The notes: a model not told the origin generated them from the sequence alone. 64,000 nt of DNA from Bacteroides cellulosilyticus (GCF_020091405.1 NZ_CP081903.1:1612001-1676000); one strand, 5' to 3'. Positions 33,182 to 43,312 are shown, numbered from the stretch's first letter. Translations and numbers: made by a program.

Positions 33182-34804
33182 TTAGAAAGAAGCAACTGGA
33201 CGAACATTAAATGCTGTTTCTTTGGTATATATGTCTGTAGAATGCTCATCTAATATGTCACCACAGACATCTAAAGATCCGTCTTTTAAAGAACCAAGCC
33301 AAGCATCATAGTGAATATCTCCTCCGCCAAAGTTCTTTATTCCTTCTGTTGAAGTCCAATAATGCCTAGAATACGAATCATATTCTTCTAAATTGATAAA
33401 TAGATTATTGAATACCTTTTGTTTTGAATTATCTATCATTTTAATACCGCATGCCATCATTAATCTTCCCAATTCACCAGTTGAAGGTAGATACCAAAAT
33501 CCTTTGTCACCTTTAGCAGGCGAATAAGAATAACATGCATAGCCAGCCGGATATTCTTCTGTTTTTAAGTAGGATGAATGTTGTCGTCCTGCATAATCAG
33601 TTAAGGAAAACTCAGCCCCTTTTGTGGTTGGCCAATTGTAATAATTATATGGGAGTAGATACTCTTCTGGCACATTATAATACTGGTTTTCTCCGTCAAT
33701 GGGCAGGAAATATTGATCAGGTGAAATGTCTTCTGTTGCCCATGCACATTCGTAGTAATTCATTATACCTTCTATATCGACAGCAGGTCCCCATGCAAAC
33801 TTACCTATATCTTCTAATGCTACAATTCTTCCATGCATAGACTCTGATAAAGATACATTTATATCTCCGTCTTTTTCTTCGCTCAAAGCAAAGACTATGC
33901 CTATGCAGGTTCTATTGGCATCATATTCCGTTGACCATAAACCGTCACTATAATAGTAATCGCCTACTTTGGCCGGAGTTACTACAATATGTGCGTCTGC
34001 CCTGTTAATCGTAATAGGATAAGTGTATTGCTGCTCTGCCTCCCATGTAGCAGCAGGCATCTTTACGATGTATTGCGAATTATCAATCGTCAATGCCAGT
34101 TCTGCCATACCTTCCGTTTCCATTGCAGCAGGTATTACGAGTATATCTACATTTTGGACAGTTTCACTACTGAGTGTGTAGTCCACATCCAATGAAATGG
34201 TACCTGCTACTTTATCTGATATTTCTCCCGTAGTAATATCCATCCAACCGGAAGTTGCAATAGTTTTATTGCTTCCAGCGTTCTGTAAACGAACTTTGGA
34301 AAGCACACCATAACCGGGATCTTCAGCACTACGTTTGATGGACAAAGTGATGCGTGCTAAGGCATGATTGAAATGGATAAATGCATCAGGAAAAGTTGCA
34401 CTTGCTTCTTTTGCTGACATTCCGTAAAGATAATCTGCTTGACCCGTAACGATTGCATCGGATGTAATATCCACGTTGACCTTTTGAACTCTACAGTCAT
34501 TTCTGTAAGGATAATAAGCATAGATCAAGGCAGGCGTTTCTGTTAATGATATGCTTTTTTCTAAAGTCCATTTTGTATTATTGTATGTTGCACAGACATT
34601 CGTCTGATTGCCGTTGGAGGCTAATATACCTATCTGGTCGCCACTATTGAATGTGGAAGATTCAATCACTGAACGGGTGGTAATATCGGTCGTAATGCGG
34701 AGGGAAGAACTTTTGGTATACTGTCCTTCTTCATTCTCATTGCTGCAAGCATAGAAACCTATCATACTTGCGCAAAGAAGCAGTGATGTTATTTTTAGTT
34801 TCAT
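33182..34804 (-). CDS. Fimbrillin-like lipoprotein with DUF1566/Lcl-type C-terminus
   Basis: The 540-residue lipoprotein (lipobox FYAC, Cys20) has a fimbrillin (Mfa-like) N-terminal half: TTRSVIESSTFNSGDQIGI, then LIYAYYPYRND, DYLYGMSA and FIHFNHALARITLSIKRS, the usual family landmarks. From residue about 290 it continues into a DUF1566/Lcl-like domain (FAWGPAVD, FWYLPSTGELGRLM, HYWTST, FNVRPVASF), a lectin-like fold found on surface proteins. It is the last gene of a six-gene operon. The combination suggests a surface-exposed or pilus-associated binding protein; the ligand is unknown. Confidence 0.85.
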   Translation of the reverse strand: MKLKITSLLLCASMIGFYACSNENEEGQYTKSSSLRITTDITTRSVIESSTFNSGDQIGILASNGNQTNVCATYNNTKWTLEKSISLTETPALIYAYYPYRNDCRVQKVNVDITSDAIVTGQADYLYGMSAKEASATFPDAFIHFNHALARITLSIKRSAEDPGYGVLSKVRLQNAGSNKTIATSGWMDITTGEISDKVAGTISLDVDYTLSSETVQNVDILVIPAAMETEGMAELALTIDNSQYIVKMPAATWEAEQQYTYPITINRADAHIVVTPAKVGDYYYSDGLWSTEYDANRTCIGIVFALSEEKDGDINVSLSESMHGRIVALEDIGKFAWGPAVDIEGIMNYYECAWATEDISPDQYFLPIDGENQYYNVPEEYLLPYNYYNWPTTKGAEFSLTDYAGRQHSSYLKTEEYPAGYACYSYSPAKGDKGFWYLPSTGELGRLMMACGIKMIDNSKQKVFNNLFINLEEYDSYSRHYWTSTEGIKNFGGGDIHYDAWLGSLKDGSLDVCGDILDEHSTDIYTKETAFNVRPVASF

Positions 34805-34867
34805 ATATGTTATTTTTCTGATTATATATTTTATAATTATTTGCCAATTTTATTGAGATATCGTAAC

Positions 34868-36520
34868 TCAAGGAACCAGTACAAGGCGGAAACCAACATA
34901 ACCATATCTGCCGTTCATTGCTATGATTTTTCGACGAGATACTCGGCATTCGCTGGCATTGTCCGATTTGTCGATACTCCAGTAACTGCCACCACGCAAA
35001 ATGGGATGAGAGCCGAGAATAAACACTTCCGGATCGACTTGTGGACCAGCACTGTACTTATCAAGCCGATCACTACACCATTCCAATACATTACCACTCA
35101 TGTCATAAATGCCCAATTCATTAGGTTGCTTAGTAGCTACAGGATGGATTACATCATTACTGTTCATAGTATACCATGCTACCTCACCGAGGTTATTGCT
35201 TCCACTATACATGAAACCTTTAGATTGATCTCCACCACGAGCTGCATATTCCCATTCGGCTTCCGTGGGAAGACGGAATTCTTTTCCTGTCAGACTGTTG
35301 ATCTGCTTCATAAAGTCGTCAGCAGCATCGTAATAAGCTATCCCCATTGCAGGAAGAGTAACGTCACTTGGTGGTATTCCTCCCATAACGGCTTGCCATA
35401 ACCCCTGCGTTACTTCTGTTTCTCCTATATAATAGTCTCTTGTTAGGGTTACTTGATGAGCGGGTTTTTCATTATCATCAGGATTTACTTGTTCTTCTGT
35501 TGCCCCCATAGTGAATGTGCCTGCCTTTACAAGAATCATTGAAAATTGTACACCTTTCACTTCATTGGTTATTTTCTCCTTTAAATAGTTATCATCTCCT
35601 ATCTCAATTCCTCCTTGTTCACTATTCTTCCATTCGCTAATCTCCGCCTGATTGATATCAAGACTACCATTCTTTATCGTCACCGTATACGTATACTGCT
35701 GTCCTGCCTTCCAGTTCGTCACCGGTACAGCAGCAGAGAGTCCATTCTCGAAACTGCTGATATTATCGCTCATATTCAGCATGATCTTTTTCCCTTCTGT
35801 ATTTCCTGGAATGACAAGGAAATCAGCAACAATTTCATTGTCAGAGTTCTCAAGTGCATAATCAGAAGGCTTTGCAGTGAGATTGGAAGTTCCTGAAGGA
35901 TCAAGAATTGCACCGTTTTCCAGCACATTCACGTAAGCACTTTTATCCACATTCAAGAGATTGATATAAGGAAACTTATAAGTTTTCTCATTGTCTGCCG
36001 ATTTCTTAATTCTCATCGTTACGCGAGCCATGGCATGCTTGAAGTAGATATTAGCCTTGGGCTGCTCAGTATTGACATACGTCAGCCTATTGTCGCTGTC
36101 GGCGCTATATCCATATAAGTAATCCGTTTGGGTAGTGGCGTCAATGGGCATTTGCAATAAATATTCTATATTTGAATAATTTGCATTATACGGATAATAG
36201 GCATATACGGGCACATCCACACCTTCGGGCAGGTACACATTCTTACTAAGCGTACTGTTACCTTTCGAGTAATTGACGCATAAATTCACCCCATTCTCGA
36301 TAATGGCCATTTCACTGCTTGTAAAGATACCATACTGGCAATCATCAACAAACTTACTACCTTCGATAATGCTACGGGTAGTCTGCACCCCGTCTACTTG
36401 TACTTCCAGCGGAACTTGTTTGCCGACAGTCGCAACTTCATCTTCGTTGCTACATGACGCAACGGACAGCATACCGCCTATCATCGTTGCCACGTAAAAT
36501 ATAGATTGAATTCTTTTCAT
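34868..36520 (-). CDS. Fimbrillin-like lipoprotein with SUMF1 domain
   Basis: The 550-residue lipoprotein (lipobox SVASC, Cys23) has a fimbrillin N-terminal region (TTRSIIEGSKF, VYAYYPYNANYS, DYLYGYSAD, YFKHAMARVTMRIKKS). From residue about 310 it becomes an SUMF1/formylglycine-enzyme-like domain (VKAGTFTMGAT, YIGETEVTQGLWQAVMG, FRLPTEAEWEYAARGG, YDMSGNVLEWCSDR, LRGGSYW, YVGFRLVL). The cysteine pair needed for formylglycine generation is not evident, so it probably serves as a lectin-like binding domain, not an enzyme. It lies 14 bp after the upstream fimbrillin gene and 63 bp before the next one. Confidence 0.87.
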   Translation of the reverse strand: MKRIQSIFYVATMIGGMLSVASCSNEDEVATVGKQVPLEVQVDGVQTTRSIIEGSKFVDDCQYGIFTSSEMAIIENGVNLCVNYSKGNSTLSKNVYLPEGVDVPVYAYYPYNANYSNIEYLLQMPIDATTQTDYLYGYSADSDNRLTYVNTEQPKANIYFKHAMARVTMRIKKSADNEKTYKFPYINLLNVDKSAYVNVLENGAILDPSGTSNLTAKPSDYALENSDNEIVADFLVIPGNTEGKKIMLNMSDNISSFENGLSAAVPVTNWKAGQQYTYTVTIKNGSLDINQAEISEWKNSEQGGIEIGDDNYLKEKITNEVKGVQFSMILVKAGTFTMGATEEQVNPDDNEKPAHQVTLTRDYYIGETEVTQGLWQAVMGGIPPSDVTLPAMGIAYYDAADDFMKQINSLTGKEFRLPTEAEWEYAARGGDQSKGFMYSGSNNLGEVAWYTMNSNDVIHPVATKQPNELGIYDMSGNVLEWCSDRLDKYSAGPQVDPEVFILGSHPILRGGSYWSIDKSDNASECRVSRRKIIAMNGRYGYVGFRLVLVP

Positions 36521-36534
36521 TGTTTTTTCCTTTT

Positions 36535-37701
36535 TTAGTCGTTAACTGTGATATCGCCCCCCTCGTTATTTTCCCACTCTCTTATAGTGACATCGCCGAT
36601 AGTAATTACTGCGTCATCAATGGTGACAGGATATTCGTATACCTTTCCGGCTTCCCAACTTGAAGCCGGGAAATCTACTTTGATAGAGTGACCCTCGCTC
36701 GTACTTAAGAGTAAAGAAACCGTCTTCTCTCCAAATTCGGAAGGAATCAGATTCATGAACGCTTGAGATGCCTCGTCTGTCGGAGTAATGTTGGTTTGCC
36801 GGAAATTACCATCTTCCATATAACTGCGGTTTCCAAATTCTCCTGTGGCTATGTCTAAATCTGCACCCGTAGGCAGTAAATTCTTCCCATTATCCATGAT
36901 GACTACGCTTGTAATGGTAGTATTGGAATTAAAATGTTCTCCCGCCTTCACGAGCAAAATGATACGGGACAACACCTGTTTCATTTTTATGTGGGCGACA
37001 GGGTTCTTGTCGGTGATTGTTTCACTGCATCCCCACATAATCTCATCATCATATTTATATGTATCCACGCGAACAAACATATCGTCCGCTTTCTTATTTT
37101 CTATATAGGGGAAGTAAGCGCAAAGTTTAAGAGGGGTGTTGGCAGGAGGAACAATCTCTTTAGGAAGATTCCAAAGGTCTTTCTCGGTGGCAGAGTCATA
37201 TTTTTTCGTGGTATACATATTGCCATAGCCACCGTATAGTGAGAATTCTCCGTTGTCCGTAATGAGGTAAGTGCCTAAGAAATCCCATGTTACATTTTCT
37301 GTTTTGCCCTCCCAATCAGTCAGCATAACAGATTCCAGCCTGATGGAGCTGTTTGTTGTGAAGGACTTCATCTCTCCCTTTACCTCATTCTTCCCATCGA
37401 AACTACGCATCATGGCTATATAATAATAGGTGGTGCCGGGGGCCAAGTTCCTCAGTAACATATTCTCGCTTTCATAAGCATCACTCATATCTTCTGAGGT
37501 GGAAATCTGGAAAATGACTCTGCCACTGGCTGTGCCATTACTTAAAATTGCGGTAATCGTGGCGCTTGTTGCTGTAATTTCTGTTGCATCTCCCGTTTGA
37601 ATTGTGGGAATATTATTGGTGGGACTATCTAATTCCTGACATCCGGCCATCATGGCGCATACGCCCAATGCCATCATTAATATATATCGTATCTTTTTCA
37701 T
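36535..37701 (-). CDS. Fimbrillin-like lipoprotein with N-terminal fibronectin-like region
   Basis: The 388-residue lipoprotein (lipobox MMAGC, Cys21) first shows a fibronectin type III-like stretch (ITATSATITAILSNG, then LAPGTTYYYIAMM, residues about 40-120). A fimbrillin domain follows, with LKLCAYFPYIEN, AHIKMKQVLSRIILLVKAG and FPASSWEAGKVYEYPVTI, and the protein ends IREWENNEGGDITVND. The order resembles fimbrillin-family proteins that form or cap pili. It is the fourth gene of the operon, 18 bp after the outer-membrane protein gene. Confidence 0.82.
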   Translation of the reverse strand: MKKIRYILMMALGVCAMMAGCQELDSPTNNIPTIQTGDATEITATSATITAILSNGTASGRVIFQISTSEDMSDAYESENMLLRNLAPGTTYYYIAMMRSFDGKNEVKGEMKSFTTNSSIRLESVMLTDWEGKTENVTWDFLGTYLITDNGEFSLYGGYGNMYTTKKYDSATEKDLWNLPKEIVPPANTPLKLCAYFPYIENKKADDMFVRVDTYKYDDEIMWGCSETITDKNPVAHIKMKQVLSRIILLVKAGEHFNSNTTITSVVIMDNGKNLLPTGADLDIATGEFGNRSYMEDGNFRQTNITPTDEASQAFMNLIPSEFGEKTVSLLLSTSEGHSIKVDFPASSWEAGKVYEYPVTIDDAVITIGDVTIREWENNEGGDITVND

Positions 37702-37719
37702 ATCTTCTTTATTTATAAA

Positions 37720-38499
37720 TTAAAAGTACATACCAACACCGAAGTTGCCCACACAATCTTTGAAACTGTTTGAATCGTTATTCAGCATTACACCTCCATT
37801 GATGAAGAATCTTTTTATTTTCAGCATCACACCGCACTCAATGACAATTCCATTATAGCTGTCAGGCTCATATTCTACAGAATTTCCATCAAATTCTTCC
37901 CAAGCTACCGTACGGTCAGAGTAGCCTGCGCCTACATAAACATGAATAGGACTCCATAGGCGAGCTATGAAACCGGCTGTGGCATTCCAATAGTTTTGTT
38001 CCATTTTGCCGGTCAGCCAATGTTGGTAGTAGTCTTCAGCTTTCATGGAACCATTGGTATCGGGCTCCTTGCTGTACACTCCTTTCACATACCAACCGAT
38101 GTCCTTCACCCGTCCCAGCATCAACCCCAATGAAGGTTTAAATTCTGCATTATCAGGAATAGCCATCTGCACGCCCACCAGCCACTTATACTTGTCCGGC
38201 TTTTCCCGCCACCAGCTGCTGTCCGACATTTTGATAAGCATATCCGGTTTCACCTTCTGTTCTTTCGCCTGCATACCCACATAGTAGACTTTCACCTTTT
38301 GCGCTGGAGTTTTTGTCTCCAGTGTAAACGTACCGTCCAGCTCTGTAATGGTTGATTCAGTCCCTCCCTTGATTTCAACTTTGGCTCCCGGAATAGGGTT
38401 TCCCTTCTTGTCCGTAACAATTCCACTCACCGTGTTCTGTGCGGATAGATAAAAGCCGCCCAGCGAGAGGAAAAAGCCCAGTAATAGTAATTTCTTCAT
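37720..38499 (-). CDS. CarboxypepD-type outer membrane protein
   Basis: The 259-residue protein has a signal peptide (ending FYLSAQ) and then a carboxypeptidase-regulatory-like domain (TVSGIVTDKKGNPIPGAKVEIKG, then TITELDGTFTLE; residues about 23-105). The C-terminal 140 residues are rich in Tyr, Trp and Gly and end GNFGVGMYF, as in a small outer-membrane beta-barrel. It may anchor or position the caspase and fimbrillin products at the outer membrane. It lies 33 bp after the caspase gene. Confidence 0.8.
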   Translation of the reverse strand: MKKLLLLGFFLSLGGFYLSAQNTVSGIVTDKKGNPIPGAKVEIKGGTESTITELDGTFTLETKTPAQKVKVYYVGMQAKEQKVKPDMLIKMSDSSWWREKPDKYKWLVGVQMAIPDNAEFKPSLGLMLGRVKDIGWYVKGVYSKEPDTNGSMKAEDYYQHWLTGKMEQNYWNATAGFIARLWSPIHVYVGAGYSDRTVAWEEFDGNSVEYEPDSYNGIVIECGVMLKIKRFFINGGVMLNNDSNSFKDCVGNFGVGMYF

Positions 38500-38532
38500 T
38501 TGTTCTGTATTTTTAGAGTTATGATTGTTCCG

Positions 38533-41112
38533 TTATGGCTTTAGCTTTAATTCTTTCCAGCTGCTGCTCAATGTTGCCGAAGGAGATACTGTTGGCGTTT
38601 GTACTTTCCGGTTCACTACAACCGATTGCTGTTTAACCTTCTCCGTCAGATAACTGCCTAGCTCTTCCAGCGTTGTATTCCCTTTGCTTTCCTGTAACTT
38701 CTTTAGTAAGAAGTAAGTGAATAATCCATGTCCTTTGTCTTTATAAGGAAAAGCAGTTTCATCGCCCGAGGCGGCACTGAAGATAACCATGTTTCCTTTC
38801 GGATCTTCTTTCTTCGCTTTCAATGCTACGCCACGGGCGGAAGCAAGCATACCGCCATCACGTTGTGCACCACTGAAACAAGCATCCAGAAAGACCACTA
38901 CATAATTGGCGTTCAGTCCGCCCAGTTCCGTATAGAGTTTGTTGAGCGAGTAGCATCCTTCTGTCTGCTGACCGTCGGCGTCAATAGGAAGCAGGAAAGC
39001 GTCTTTAGTGGCTTCGTTGGGGATGCCGTGCCCGGCATAGTAGAACACTACTTTTATTTGTCCCGCATAAGCATTGGATATATCTTTGATATCACGCATG
39101 GCACGTAGCATCGTTCCATAGGAAGCATCGGGATAAAAACGGATATTATCTTTAGGTATTCCTAATGTCTTTTCACAGTAGCGGCTGAAGGTTTCTCCGT
39201 CGTTCAGTGCCATTGGAACTTTAGATACCATGGTATAATTCTCATTAGAAATAATGACGGCAAAGGTTTTGTCGTTGTTGGCACGTACTTCCGGTATGTT
39301 TATATCTACATCCGAACTTCCAACCTTGATTTCATTCTTTTGTATCCTTGAAGCAGGAGCAGTAGAGGCGTCTGCTTGTGCCAGTATACCATAGTCGATG
39401 GCATCGAAACGCACGTCTACCGTGGTTGCCGCATAATTTACCGCTTCCTTATTATCGTACCGGTAAGAGTTGCCGGTGGGGGTGACGAAAGTCAGACTTG
39501 CTAATGCCAACTTTCCATTGTTAATGCAAAATTGGGGATCTTTAAACTGCATTCCTTTCCAACTGCTCTCGAAGATACGGGCCTCATTATTCTCGCGGGG
39601 AACGGGAACCACCAGTTCGCCGAATTTAGATTCTACAAGGAAAGCGCGGTTGTCGGCATCGTATGGTTTCAACTCCATTTCGCTGAAGCGTATGCCCTGT
39701 GTATAAGTCCGGATATATTGTTTCTCGGCTTCCGCCAGGAGTTCTTTGACCTTGGCGTCGCGGGTGGTTTCGGTTACGCGTGCCTTATATTCGTCTACTG
39801 TTTCATAATCGTCCTTGAGCTGCCAGGTTTTTATTTTCTCTTCTACGTAGCTTTTGGCAAAAGTCTGGTATTCGGGCACTTCTTCCGCAGAGGCGGTTGC
39901 CGCAGGGGTTGCAAAGAGCAGTGAGTTGTAGTTCTTTGCCGTTGTAGAGGTTGCCGCAGGGGGCGAAGCCGGGACACCGTTATCCGAGAAAGCCATCAGT
40001 GAAGGTATGGAAGAAGCTGATACGGCATTTCCGCCCAATGAAGATATCTTATTGTTCAGGGCGCTCATTTCGCCCGAATTACCCAGACATTGGTAGGAGG
40101 TAGCCAGCGCTTCCATATATTTCAGAGAGGTGGGGTCTGATGCCAGTACGTCTTTGAAGATAGTCACGGCAGCCGAGAAGTACTCTTCGGATTGCTTTAT
40201 GAGTTTTTTGGCAGCCGATGAATTCTTTTCCATGGTGCCTTTATTGTTGAAAAGCACTCCCAGATTATAATAATTCAGTCCCAGATGCTTGTATATGTCC
40301 AAGCTGCGCGGATTGGTGTTGCGCAGCGTGGTATAAACCTGCAGTGCTTTCTGGTATTCCTGCGTTTCTTCGTAGAGTTTCCCCTGGATGTTAAGCAAGG
40401 TGTTGTCGTTGGGTTTTATAATCAATGCTTTGGATACATATTTCTGCAAACCTTCATTATCCTTGAGGTCGATGCAACAGTTGATACCCATAGACAGGAG
40501 GTTGAAGTCCGAAGGATAACTGTTTATCGCTTCATCGAGCACGGTTTTGGCCAAAGTATAGTTCTTAATATTTGAGCATGCCTTTGCCATGTAGCTGAAT
40601 ACGCTTTTCCTGTTCTTTGGATCCCCGGTCTTCAGGTACTCTTGGAAATAGACGATTGCTTTCGCATAATCCTTCACATTGTAAGTGCCGGATGCGGCAA
40701 AATAAGCCATTGTGGCGTAGTAGTTGTCTTTCGGGAAAGACTCTGTCCGAAAGGCTTCCATCAGCGGAACATCTATATAAGCCTGCGCCATCAGCAATGC
40801 GTTTTGCTGGCTTCCCTTCTGCGAATTGTAGATGGCTCCGTTCTGAAGATACGGATGGATGTCGCGCAACGTGCTTTTGGCCTGCTCGTAGGAGGGGCTG
40901 CCGGGGGCAGCGGACTTCAGTACGGCTACATACTCTTTGTAACAGTCATACAGGGTTACGTAGAGCGTACCTTTGTCCGCATTCTCATTATTCAGGCGGA
41001 CAAAATTCTTGTATTCCGTATTAGCCTTATCAAGCGATTGTGCCTGCACCGGCTGATATGCGATGCAGGAACAAACCAACAAACCAATTGACAATAACTG
41101 TTTCTTCATCAT
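38533..41112 (-). CDS. Exported caspase-family (C14) protein with TPR domain
   Basis: The 859-residue protein has a signal peptide (ending QPVQAQ), about six TPR-like repeats (residues about 110-340), a Ser/Ala/Pro-rich linker (355-412), a module at 418-560 that is shared with the WD40 protein encoded just upstream, and a C-terminal caspase domain (about 605-850). The catalytic dyad is intact: H695 in FYYAGHG and C745 in FLDACFSG. Caspase-like proteins of this clade usually cut after Arg or Lys, but specificity is not readable here. An export signal on a caspase points to periplasmic or surface work, for example processing of the fimbrillin-like lipoproteins encoded downstream; that is inference. 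Confidence 0.9.
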   Translation of the reverse strand: MMKKQLLSIGLLVCSCIAYQPVQAQSLDKANTEYKNFVRLNNENADKGTLYVTLYDCYKEYVAVLKSAAPGSPSYEQAKSTLRDIHPYLQNGAIYNSQKGSQQNALLMAQAYIDVPLMEAFRTESFPKDNYYATMAYFAASGTYNVKDYAKAIVYFQEYLKTGDPKNRKSVFSYMAKACSNIKNYTLAKTVLDEAINSYPSDFNLLSMGINCCIDLKDNEGLQKYVSKALIIKPNDNTLLNIQGKLYEETQEYQKALQVYTTLRNTNPRSLDIYKHLGLNYYNLGVLFNNKGTMEKNSSAAKKLIKQSEEYFSAAVTIFKDVLASDPTSLKYMEALATSYQCLGNSGEMSALNNKISSLGGNAVSASSIPSLMAFSDNGVPASPPAATSTTAKNYNSLLFATPAATASAEEVPEYQTFAKSYVEEKIKTWQLKDDYETVDEYKARVTETTRDAKVKELLAEAEKQYIRTYTQGIRFSEMELKPYDADNRAFLVESKFGELVVPVPRENNEARIFESSWKGMQFKDPQFCINNGKLALASLTFVTPTGNSYRYDNKEAVNYAATTVDVRFDAIDYGILAQADASTAPASRIQKNEIKVGSSDVDINIPEVRANNDKTFAVIISNENYTMVSKVPMALNDGETFSRYCEKTLGIPKDNIRFYPDASYGTMLRAMRDIKDISNAYAGQIKVVFYYAGHGIPNEATKDAFLLPIDADGQQTEGCYSLNKLYTELGGLNANYVVVFLDACFSGAQRDGGMLASARGVALKAKKEDPKGNMVIFSAASGDETAFPYKDKGHGLFTYFLLKKLQESKGNTTLEELGSYLTEKVKQQSVVVNRKVQTPTVSPSATLSSSWKELKLKP

Positions 41113-41126
41113 ATTATAGAGATTGA

Positions 41127-43190
41127 TTAAAATGCATCTACAAAGGTGAATGCTACGCTGATTCTTCTGTATTCGCTGCCTTTCTCTTTGGTCACCTCGA
41201 TATAATAGTTATAGTCGGAATTCATTTTAGAGAAGGCCGGAATGTTTTGCAGAAGATACTCTTTTACGCCTACGGCACGGAGGAAAGCGAGCTGGTCGTT
41301 CTGGGTGATACCGCTTTCTTTGGTGACTGTGATGTTCGATAAGTCATTATCTTTATATACGGGCTCGTTCGTGTATTCTCCGTAAACTCTGTTGTAGGCT
41401 ATTTTTCCGTTAATAGGGCTTGCATCGGCCATTCCGGTGATTTTCACCCGCAGCTTTTTGCCTGCCTGCACATATTGGGCGAAGTCTTTCTCGAAGGCTG
41501 TCTTCATGATGGCCAACATGGACATGGCGGCACCCGATTGGTCGGTGGCATATTTCCCCGGTCCGAAGTCCTCTTGGGCAGAGAACCCCTGTTCCACTTC
41601 GTAAGAGAAGTTGATGTTGTAGTTCATGATTTTCTTTCCGTTGGCATCTGTTTCGGAGGCAATCCCGGCATCCACTGATATTTTGGTATGGTCGGATATC
41701 GTCTTTTGTTGTTTAGCCATGTTCATGATGCTCTCCTTGATTTCCTGTAGTTTGATTTCGTCCATATTGGATTGCTGAACCAGATTGAGGGGGATGAAGT
41801 TGTCGTCGGACTTCATATAGTCGAATGACTCACGGTCCAGATTATCGTACTTGTAAGTTTTTCCGGAAGCCTTGTTGTATACGTCGGCGTAGATAAGTTC
41901 GAATTTGTCGTTCTTGGTCAGGCCGTACTTGGCGTTGCGGAATTCCAGGTCGCCGGGATTCATGAAGTCGGATACCTCTTCTGTGGGCACGTCCAGGTAG
42001 ATGGTGGGCATGGTGTTGAATTCGAGTGCCAGCACATTGTCGGTGGGGTTATAGTTTCCTAAGGTTACTTCCGATTTTTCTACCAGATTGTCGGCCATGC
42101 GGGTAGCGATTTCTTGTTCAAACAGTTTCATTTGTTCGGCACGTGTCTCGTCGTTTACACGGAGGTTGTACTCTTCCAATGTTTCGCCGGGCATCATCTT
42201 CATCCAGGTGTTCATGCGGTCACTCAGTTCATCGCTCATCAGTCTGGTGTAGTTGGGCGACAGTTTGCTCATCAGCTCGTAAGTGATGGAATTTACCGTA
42301 TTGTATGCCAGAAAGATTTCTCCTTTTCCGTTTTTCAGGAAACGTGCGTCTGTAATTCCGCCTTCGGCATTGTCAATGTATTCACGGTCTGTTTCGTCCA
42401 TCAGGTTCAGGATGGAGATGCGGTTGTCTCCGGTGATGATGGCTATGTATTTTCCTTCCGGGTGGAAGTAGCAGTATTTGGCTGTCCCCATGGCATCGTA
42501 GCTCTGGAGGATGAAGAAGGTGCGGGTGTCATAGGTATTCAGTTTGCCGTCGGCGGTCAATACGGCAAGCAGGTTGTTGTCGGCGGAGAAGGTGAAGCAG
42601 TTGATTTTATCGTCTGCCTCAATGCTTTTGCGCAATTCTTTGGTTTGCAGGTTCCAGATGTCCAGTGTGTTGCCATTGGATGCCGCAATGAAATAGTTGT
42701 TGCTGCTGATGGCTATGTTTTCCGCAACGAAGGGTATTTCCATCTTGCTTTGCAGGGCGTATTGCCGGGTATCGAAGAACAGCAGTTCTTTGTTGTCGCC
42801 GGATATCACGAGGCTTTTGGCATCGGGCGCGTAACAGAGGGATACGGGTGTTATGTCTTCTTCGAATTCGTGTTTCACCTTGTTGGCCATCCATAAATCA
42901 TACACGGTAACGCTGCTTTTCTTGCCTTTCGTCTGCACGATGGCGAAGGAAGAGCCTGCCGGATTTATCTTCATGGCAGATATCATATCGGAATTGCTCA
43001 GCACCGAATTACGCAGATTGTATGTCTTCTTTCCGTTGTAGTAATAAGTTGAAAATAGATAGTTATCTATTCCTGTCGGAGACACTTTTTGAGGATAAAC
43101 ATATTTTTGTCTCTCTTCATTGTTTGTGGTTTGAGCAGATAACTGGGGAAGACACAAACTGCAAAGTAAAAATAGAATAAAGTTTTTCAT
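41127..43190 (-). CDS. Exported WD40-like protein with shared module and OmpA-like C-terminus
   Basis: The 687-residue protein has a signal peptide (ending PQLSAQ) and a beta-propeller of WD40-like repeats at residues about 60-300 (SVTVYDLW, LLFFDTRQ, LDIWNLQTKEL, LNTYDTRT, ISILNLMD). Residues about 318-465 form the module also found in the caspase protein, ending KTYKYDN versus NSYRYDN there. The C-terminal region (about 540-687) looks like a diverged OmpA-type domain (VKITGMADASPINGK, QLAFLRAVGVKEYL, RRISVAFTF), which would bind peptidoglycan. It is the first gene of the operon and 14 bp before the caspase gene. A scaffold for the caspase is the simplest guess. Confidence 0.8.
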   Translation of the reverse strand: MKNFILFLLCSLCLPQLSAQTTNNEERQKYVYPQKVSPTGIDNYLFSTYYYNGKKTYNLRNSVLSNSDMISAMKINPAGSSFAIVQTKGKKSSVTVYDLWMANKVKHEFEEDITPVSLCYAPDAKSLVISGDNKELLFFDTRQYALQSKMEIPFVAENIAISSNNYFIAASNGNTLDIWNLQTKELRKSIEADDKINCFTFSADNNLLAVLTADGKLNTYDTRTFFILQSYDAMGTAKYCYFHPEGKYIAIITGDNRISILNLMDETDREYIDNAEGGITDARFLKNGKGEIFLAYNTVNSITYELMSKLSPNYTRLMSDELSDRMNTWMKMMPGETLEEYNLRVNDETRAEQMKLFEQEIATRMADNLVEKSEVTLGNYNPTDNVLALEFNTMPTIYLDVPTEEVSDFMNPGDLEFRNAKYGLTKNDKFELIYADVYNKASGKTYKYDNLDRESFDYMKSDDNFIPLNLVQQSNMDEIKLQEIKESIMNMAKQQKTISDHTKISVDAGIASETDANGKKIMNYNINFSYEVEQGFSAQEDFGPGKYATDQSGAAMSMLAIMKTAFEKDFAQYVQAGKKLRVKITGMADASPINGKIAYNRVYGEYTNEPVYKDNDLSNITVTKESGITQNDQLAFLRAVGVKEYLLQNIPAFSKMNSDYNYYIEVTKEKGSEYRRISVAFTFVDAF

Positions 43191-43312
43191 GTTTCATATC
43201 CCTTACTCTACTTAGTTCCAGAAGTAGTTGTTAATACTTTATGGAGGGCGTGGAACTGTTTTCATATCTGTTCATTCAATTATCGTATACTATTTTGTGT
43301 GCTGAACGGACA

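Noticed and set aside
36000..36520. Assigning the SUMF1 protein as a sulfatase-maturing enzyme
   Set aside because: It is a lipoprotein fused to a fimbrillin domain, lacks an evident catalytic cysteine pair, and no sulfatase of the arylsulfatase type is encoded near it.
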